In this document: one piece after another, positions 14,676-18,472 of the stretch | How the letters are laid out: the number at the start of each line of letters is the position of its first letter | Numbering within the stretch: the first letter of the stretch is position 1 | Assembly (NCBI GenBank): GCA_903901905.1 | Contig: CAIUSQ010000275.1 | Span: 1 to 18,472 of the forward strand | Reading direction: 5' to 3' | Source: an uncultured Actinomycetes bacterium | Lineage (GTDB): Bacteria > Actinomycetota > Actinomycetes > Nanopelagicales > Nanopelagicaceae | DNA length: 18,472 bases | Notes under the pieces: generated by a model | The model's input: only the letters and a program-made list of their open reading frames with translations | Told to the model about the DNA's origin: nothing | The model's database searches: none | Position numbers and translations under genes: made by a program

Positions 14676-15596
14676 ATGCCAGTCAAAAGTGTGACCGTTC
14701 GCGTTCCTGCAAAGGTCAACCTCCAACTTTCGGTTGGTCCCAAAGAGGCCGACGGCTATCACAATTTAGTATCGGTTTTTCAAGCTATTTCTATATTTGA
14801 TGACATAACAATTAAGTTAGGCGAACCAGGTTCTGGTCTAACAATTAGTATCTCTGGTGATCAAACACATGGAGTTCCGGCCGATGCAAATAATCTTGCA
14901 GCAAAAGCAGTCTCACTAATATCAAAAGAATATGACCTCAAAGTTGATGCGCACATAGAGATAAAGAAATCAATTCCTGTTGCTGGAGGCATGGCTGGTG
15001 GGAGCGCAGATGCTGCTGGAACAATTCTTGGTATTGACTATTTATATTCGCTTGATATGACACGTGAAGAGATGATCGAGATAGCATCAAAAATTGGAAG
15101 TGATGTCCCATTCATGTTAAGTGGAGGAACAGCAATTGGTACTGGACATGGTGATCAATTAACTGCGGCACTTTCACGAGGAACCTATCACTGGGTATTA
15201 GCACTTTCGACTGTAGGGCTATCAACTCCAGCAGTTTATGCAGAGTGTGATCGTTTGCGCGGAGAACTTGAAATTGTGGAACCGCAAACTCATGAAGGTT
15301 TAATGCAAGCACTTCTTGGCGCAGATGCACCTGGTGTTGGCGCTGCATTAATTAATGATTTACAACTTGCAGCTTGTTCTCTTCGTCCAGCAATTCGTTT
15401 GGTATTAGACGTTGGTCAGGAATATGGGGCACTCGGTGCAATAGTTTCTGGATCGGGACCAACTGTTGCCTTTTTAGTGGCAGATCAAGATTCAGGACTT
15501 GATCTTGCAGTGGCGTTAACCTCGAGTGGAGTAGTAGGAAGCGTTGCACAGGCCTATGGGCCAGTTGCTGGCGCAAAGGTAATCGCCACAAATTAA
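14676..15596 (+). CDS. ispE: 4-diphosphocytidyl-2-C-methyl-D-erythritol kinase
   Basis: A 306-residue GHMP kinase. The substrate motif VPAKVNLQL (10-18), DGYHNLVSVFQ (26-36), the ATP-binding loop IPVAGGMAGGSADAAG (100-115) and the C-terminal GAIVSGSGPTVAFL motif are clear. It phosphorylates CDP-methylerythritol in the MEP isoprenoid pathway, which supplies quinones and the polyprenyl carriers used with PMT and cell-wall synthesis. The start follows TAGGGT-N6, so the gene has its own leaderless promoter besides read-through from rsmA. No ribosome-binding site is present. Confidence 0.95.
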   Translation: MPVKSVTVRVPAKVNLQLSVGPKEADGYHNLVSVFQAISIFDDITIKLGEPGSGLTISISGDQTHGVPADANNLAAKAVSLISKEYDLKVDAHIEIKKSIPVAGGMAGGSADAAGTILGIDYLYSLDMTREEMIEIASKIGSDVPFMLSGGTAIGTGHGDQLTAALSRGTYHWVLALSTVGLSTPAVYAECDRLRGELEIVEPQTHEGLMQALLGADAPGVGAALINDLQLAACSLRPAIRLVLDVGQEYGALGAIVSGSGPTVAFLVADQDSGLDLAVALTSSGVVGSVAQAYGPVAGAKVIATN

Positions 15597-15610
15597 CTGC
15601 ACCTATTGGT

Positions 15611-15639
15611 TTGGAACAAATCCACTTATGAGGGAGAAT
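15611..15639 (+). promoter_or_regulatory. Possible tRNA-Gln promoter
   Basis: TTGGAA (15611-15616), 17 bp, then GAGAAT (15634-15639, four of six to TATAAT). The tRNA begins six bases after the -10, so transcription would start at or near the mature 5' end and little or no 5' leader would be made. Read-through from ispE is the alternative. Confidence 0.35.
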
Positions 15640-15645
15640 ACGGGT

Positions 15646-15717
15646 TCCGCCATTGTGTAGTGGCTAGCACATGGGCCTTTGAAGCCCAGGGTCCAGGATC
15701 GATACCTGGTGGCGGAG
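15646..15717 (+). tRNA. tRNA-Gln (anticodon TTG)
   Basis: A complete 72-nt cloverleaf: acceptor TCCGCCA/TGGCGGA, D stem GTGT/GCAC with loop AGTGGCTA, anticodon stem TGGGC/GCCCA with loop CTTTGAA (anticodon TTG at 15679-15681), variable GGGT, T stem CCAGG/CCTGG. The discriminator is G (15717), as expected for glutamine. CCA is not encoded; CGA follows. The T loop is ATCGATA, so the nearly universal T54 is A. The 3' acceptor strand is also the first part of a 30-bp tandem repeat. Confidence 0.95.
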
Positions 15718-15800
15718 CGATAAGCGAAGCACAGGGAAATTGCGGAGCGATAAGCGAAGCAGATCCGATTGGCGGAGCTGTTGCGAATCCCGTCAAGATA
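15711..15800 (+). repeat. 30-bp tandem repeat, three units, starting in the tRNA-Gln 3' end
   Basis: Three consecutive 30-base units (15711-15740, 15741-15770, 15771-15800). Units 1 and 2 share an uninterrupted 20-base core, GCGGAGCGATAAGCGAAGCA; unit 3 keeps mainly the first seven bases (GCGGAGC). The tRNA acceptor strand with discriminator plus one base, TGGCGGAGC (15710-15718), is exactly repeated at 15770-15778. The array fills the tRNA-glmU spacer up to the glmU -10. It may come from slippage, from tRNA-end duplication during integration, or be a dispersed element. Confidence 0.8.
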
Positions 15801-15804
15801 GACT
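15799..15804 (+). promoter_or_regulatory. -10 element for leaderless glmU
   Basis: TAGACT followed by exactly six bases (TCACAC) and the glmU ATG. The same hexamer precedes the 38-codon gene at 2216. It begins at the end of the third repeat unit. No -35 at the right distance and no Shine-Dalgarno sequence are visible. Confidence 0.5.
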
Positions 15805-15810
15805 TCACAC

Positions 15811-17235
15811 ATGGCCTTACAGACCGCGATCGTTCTTGCAGCGGGCGAAGGCACGCGCATGAAGTCATCGCTACCTAAAGTTTTGCACGAGGTAGCAGGC
15901 CGTTCACTTCTTGGTCATGTACTGCACGCAGTTAATCAATTACAGCCTAATGATTTACGAGTAGTTGTAGGCGCAGGCAGTCAGGAAGTAATTGCCCATC
16001 TTGCAAAGATTGCACCAAAGGCCACAACAATCTTTCAGGAAACTCGCGGTGGAACTGGCCATGCAGCCCAATTAGCGCTCGCAGGTAAAACATCTAAGGG
16101 AACAGTTTTAATCCTTGCCGGTGATACACCACTATTAACTGCTGACTCACTTAAGCAGTTTGTAGATACGCACTCACAGGGAAAATTTGCTGCATCTGTT
16201 TTAACGGCAGAACACTCTGACCCAACTGGATATGGTCGAATAATTCGCGATGACAACGATGAACTTCTGCGCATTGTTGAAGAAAAAGATGCCAGCGAAA
16301 ATGAGAAGTATATTTTTGAGATAAACAGCGGCGTATATGCATTTGATGGAGAAAAACTCGGCGCAGCTATTGGAAAATTAACAAGTTCAAATGCACAAGG
16401 CGAACTTTATTTAACAGACGTTATCGAAATACTTAAATCCGCAGGCGAATCAGTTGCTGCTGTAATTATCGAGGATTTTACTGAAACTCTTGGCGTTAAT
16501 GATCGAGTTCAACTTGCAGAATCAGCAGCCATGATTCGCGATCGAATCAATGAGCATTGGATGCGCTCTGGTGTAACAATTATTGATCCGACAACAACGT
16601 GGATAGATTCAACAGTTGAACTTGCACAAGATGTAACTCTTCATCCAGGAACATCCTTATTTGGTAAAACTACAGTTGCATCTGGTGCTGTCATAGGTCC
16701 TCGATCGACGTTAACTGATTGCGAAGTTAAAGCTGGGGCCAAGGTTTTAGAATCGATAGCAATTGAAACGGTTATTGGTGAAGGCGCTACGGTTGGTCCA
16801 TTTACATATTTGAGAGCCGGAACAGAGCTAGGTGATTTAAGCAAAGCGGGCGCATTTGTTGAGATGAAAAAAGCAACGCTAGGAACTGGTTCAAAGGTTC
16901 CACATCTGTCTTATGTTGGCGATGCCACAATTGGTGACAACAGCAATATCGGTGCAGCAACAATTTTTGTTAACTACGATGGCGTTGAAAAGCATCACAC
17001 AACAGTTGGTGATCATGTTCGTATCGGCAGTGACACGATGCTGGTAGCGCCAGTGACAATTGGAGATGGTGCCTATACAGCAGCTGGATCTGTGATTACA
17101 GAAGATGTTCCGGCAGGCGCGATTGGTATTAGCCGTTCTGAACAACGAAATGTATTAGATTGGGTTCTGCGCAAGCGCAAGGGAAGTAAATCTGCTCAAG
17201 CCGCTGAAGCAAGTTCTGGTAAAAAGAAGAAGTAA
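15811..17235 (+). CDS. glmU: Bifunctional UDP-N-acetylglucosamine pyrophosphorylase / glucosamine-1-phosphate N-acetyltransferase
   Basis: A 474-residue two-domain enzyme. The N-terminal uridyltransferase has LAAGEGTRMKSSLPKVLH (9-26), AGDTPLL (103-109), GYGRIIRD (140-147) and EINSGVYAFD (170-179). The C-terminal left-handed beta-helix (about 265-460) has the catalytic H365 in VPHLSYVGD and the FVNYDG and VGDHVRIGSDTMLVAP segments. It converts GlcN-1-P via GlcNAc-1-P to UDP-GlcNAc for peptidoglycan. The C-terminal tail is Lys/Ala/Ser-rich, as often in Actinobacteria. The start is set by the family N-terminus and by TAGACT-N6. prs follows after 14 bp. Confidence 0.96.
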   Translation: MALQTAIVLAAGEGTRMKSSLPKVLHEVAGRSLLGHVLHAVNQLQPNDLRVVVGAGSQEVIAHLAKIAPKATTIFQETRGGTGHAAQLALAGKTSKGTVLILAGDTPLLTADSLKQFVDTHSQGKFAASVLTAEHSDPTGYGRIIRDDNDELLRIVEEKDASENEKYIFEINSGVYAFDGEKLGAAIGKLTSSNAQGELYLTDVIEILKSAGESVAAVIIEDFTETLGVNDRVQLAESAAMIRDRINEHWMRSGVTIIDPTTTWIDSTVELAQDVTLHPGTSLFGKTTVASGAVIGPRSTLTDCEVKAGAKVLESIAIETVIGEGATVGPFTYLRAGTELGDLSKAGAFVEMKKATLGTGSKVPHLSYVGDATIGDNSNIGAATIFVNYDGVEKHHTTVGDHVRIGSDTMLVAPVTIGDGAYTAAGSVITEDVPAGAIGISRSEQRNVLDWVLRKRKGSKSAQAAEASSGKKKK

Positions 17236-17249
17236 GAAAGGGCAGAGAT

Positions 17250-18230
17250 ATGAGCGAAATCCGATTAACGTCCGAAAAGAAATTACGTCTCTTTGCCGGC
17301 CGCGGATTTCCAGAGTTAGCTGATGAGGTTGCCGCCGAACTTGGAATCCCTCTCACCCCTACATCTGCATATGACTTTGCAAATGGCGAAATTTTTGTTC
17401 GCTTCGAAGAATCTGTTCGTGGTTGCGATGCTTTTGTAATTCAAAGCCACACAACTCCTGTCAATAAACAGATTATGGAGCAGTTGATTATGGTCGATGC
17501 ACTCAAGCGTGCATCTGCAAAACGAATTACTGTGGTTGCACCTTTTTATGGATATGCCAGACAGGACAAGAAAAGTCGAGGACGCGAACCAATCACAGCT
17601 CGCTTAATGGCTGATCTATTTAAAACAGCTGGCGCAGATAGATTAATGACTGTTGATCTGCATACTTCGCAGATCCAAGGATTTTTTGACGGCCCTGTTG
17701 ATCACCTCTTCGCACTTCCAATGCTTGCAAATTACGTTGGTAGTAAAGTTGATCGAACTCGATTAACAATTGTTTCGCCAGATTCAGGTCGTGTGAGAGT
17801 TGCAGAGCGTTGGTCTGATCTTCTTGGTGGCTGTCCAATCGCCTTTATTCACAAGACTCGTGATCCACGCATTCCAAACGAGGCCACTGTTGGTCGAGTT
17901 GTTGGTGATGTTCAAGGTCAAACATGTGTAGTCATCGATGACATGATCGATACCGCCGGAACAATTACAAAGGCAGTAGATGCGTTATTTGAAGCTGGAG
18001 CTAAAGATGTGATTGTTGCAGCAACCCATGCTGTCTTTAGTGGAGCAGCCGTTGATCGTTTGAAGAACAGTCGCGCATCAGAAGTTGTTATTACAAATAC
18101 TTTGCCAGTTTCAGAGGATCAAAAGTTTGATAGTTTAACTGTGCTTTCGATTGCTCCACTTTTGGCTCGGGCAATTCGTGAAGTCTTTGAAGATGGATCG
18201 GTCACAAGTCTTTTCGACGGTCATTCATAA
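17250..18230 (+). CDS. prs: Ribose-phosphate pyrophosphokinase
   Basis: A 326-residue PRPP synthetase. The ATP-binding loop APFYGYARQDKKSRGREPIT (97-116), DLHTSQIQGFF (136-146), SPDSGRVRVAERW (176-188) and the ribose-5-phosphate loop VVIDDMIDTAGTI (227-239) are intact. It makes PRPP for purine, pyrimidine, His, Trp and NAD synthesis. The ATG is preceded by GAAAGGG, and it lies 14 bp after glmU in the conserved actinobacterial glmU-prs pair, so co-transcription is likely. Confidence 0.97.
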   Translation: MSEIRLTSEKKLRLFAGRGFPELADEVAAELGIPLTPTSAYDFANGEIFVRFEESVRGCDAFVIQSHTTPVNKQIMEQLIMVDALKRASAKRITVVAPFYGYARQDKKSRGREPITARLMADLFKTAGADRLMTVDLHTSQIQGFFDGPVDHLFALPMLANYVGSKVDRTRLTIVSPDSGRVRVAERWSDLLGGCPIAFIHKTRDPRIPNEATVGRVVGDVQGQTCVVIDDMIDTAGTITKAVDALFEAGAKDVIVAATHAVFSGAAVDRLKNSRASEVVITNTLPVSEDQKFDSLTVLSIAPLLARAIREVFEDGSVTSLFDGHS

Positions 18231-18261
18231 CATCTGAAATCTCGCGCAGTCCAAGCCCAAT

Positions 18262-18285
18262 GACAGGCCTCGTTGTCCTTCATTT
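18262..18285 (+). terminator. Possible weak terminator after prs
   Basis: GACAG-GCCTCG-TTGTC (18262-18277, one G-T pair) is followed at a short distance by a T run (about 18282-18286). The stem is only five pairs and the T run is not adjacent, so termination is uncertain. Confidence 0.25.
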
Positions 18286-18304
18286 TTCCCCTATTGAGAT
18301 TGAT

Positions 18305-18332
18305 TTGCCTAATTACGGGTGGCAAAGATACT
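18305..18332 (+). promoter_or_regulatory. Possible rplY promoter
   Basis: TTGCCT (18305-18310), 16 bp, then GATACT (18327-18332); each hexamer matches four of six consensus bases. Transcription would begin about 18339 and give a leader of roughly 115 nt before the rplY ATG, long for this compact window. Confidence 0.35.
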
Positions 18333-18385
18333 GTTTGCTCTGTTCCGGCGAGGGTAGCGAATAGCTTTCCGTGATCGACGGGTAA

Positions 18386-18446
18386 GAGATTTTTCTCCTG
18401 CTGGAACTTTGTGTTCAAACCGAAGTAACCGGAGTAATGAGGAGAA
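18386..18446 (+). promoter_or_regulatory. rplY leader with self-complementary Shine-Dalgarno and competing hairpin
   Basis: TTCTCCT (18393-18399) is the exact reverse complement of AGGAGAA (18440-18446), which contains the rplY ribosome-binding site; a G-U pair can extend it. The same anti-SD bases can instead form the small hairpin GAGA-TTTT-TCTC (18386-18397). A further hairpin CCGT-GATCG-ACGG lies at 18369-18381. The two pairings of 18394-18397 exclude each other, which is the layout of a translational switch. It does not match a leader family I know. Confidence 0.4.
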
Positions 18447-18452
18447 GTAAAA

Positions 18453-18472
18453 ATGGCAGAAATTAAGATCAA
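18453..18472 (+). CDS. rplY: 50S ribosomal protein L25 (Ctc-type), N-terminal codons only
   Basis: Six full codons, MAEIKI, are visible before the window ends. The start has a strong AGGAG eight bases upstream. MAEIKI matches the usual opening of actinobacterial L25/Ctc, and rplY follows prs in related genomes (with lpqT between them in M. tuberculosis). The identification rests on this short match plus gene order. Confidence 0.6.

Noticed and set aside
15711..15800. CRISPR array.
   Set aside because: Units are directly adjacent 30-bp tandem copies with decaying similarity, with no constant repeat/unique spacer alternation and no cas gene.
15711..15800. attL/attR of an integrated element at tRNA-Gln.
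   Set aside because: The duplicated ends are only 30-60 bp apart with no integrase or cargo between them, so at most a relic; treated as a tandem repeat.
15606..15878. 90-codon plus-strand open frame containing a GGAISEA-type peptide repeat.
   Set aside because: It reads through the tRNA-Gln and the start of glmU in another frame; the peptide repeat is only the 30-bp DNA repeat translated.
18221..18472. Minus-strand open frame of about 83 codons across the prs-rplY spacer.
   Set aside because: It runs antisense into the rplY start, has no recognisable domain or ribosome-binding site, and the spacer is better read as a promoter plus leader.

Overview
The window is a dense, AT-leaning stretch of actinobacterial chromosome. 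I infer a streamlined free-living lineage such as the freshwater acI group (Nanopelagicales), because the gaps are tiny and the codon use is AT-rich while the gene order is classic Actinobacteria. No rRNA, prophage, transposase, toxin-antitoxin pair or CRISPR array is visible. From memory, the order matches the Mycobacterium tuberculosis Rv0991c-Rv1018c neighbourhood: fmdB/ruc, 5-formyl-THF cyclo-ligase, moeA-like, rimJ, a divisome-type membrane protein, pmt, rsmI, metG, tatD, rsmA, ispE, tRNA-Gln, glmU, prs and rplY. In this window galU (between cyclo-ligase and moeA) and rpfB (between tatD and rsmA) are absent, and a copC/copD-ctaG/acyl-CoA dehydrogenase operon sits between fmdB and the cyclo-ligase.

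Layout. 1-2176 (minus): the start of a probable purU and an MMPL/RND transporter. 2216-2568: a possible 38-residue leaderless gene convergent with the zinc-ribbon protein FmdB/Ruc. 2745-6282 (plus): a three-gene overlapping operon with a CopC-like protein, a CopD-CtaG fusion and an acyl-CoA dehydrogenase, preceded by a CsoR-like palindrome. 6272-6814 (minus): 5-formyl-THF cyclo-ligase. 6869-9184 (plus): a shortened MoeA-like protein, a RimJ-type acetyltransferase and a three-helix membrane protein of the Rv0996/GLPR type. 9221-10495 (minus): protein O-mannosyltransferase. 10544-15596 (plus): rsmI, metG, tatD, rsmA and ispE, mostly overlapping. 15646-18472 (plus): tRNA-Gln(TTG), a 30-bp tandem repeat starting inside the tRNA 3' end, glmU, prs, a 222-bp spacer with a structured leader, and the first codons of rplY.

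The genes serve translation (metG, tRNA-Gln, rsmI, rsmA, rplY), precursor supply (prs, glmU, ispE, folate recycling), the envelope (glmU, pmt, mmpL) and respiratory copper handling (copC-like, copD-ctaG). The most notable points are: (1) a MoeA homologue lacking the DNSAMDGYA-type region, linked to a GLPR-like membrane protein, suggesting a gephyrin-like division module rather than molybdenum insertion; (2) a recurring TANNNT-N6-(A/G)TG arrangement that marks leaderless genes; (3) a CopC domain with no histidine; (4) a 30-bp tandem repeat growing out of the tRNA-Gln acceptor end; (5) an rplY leader holding an exact 7-nt complement of its own Shine-Dalgarno sequence. All intergenic gaps are below 300 bp.
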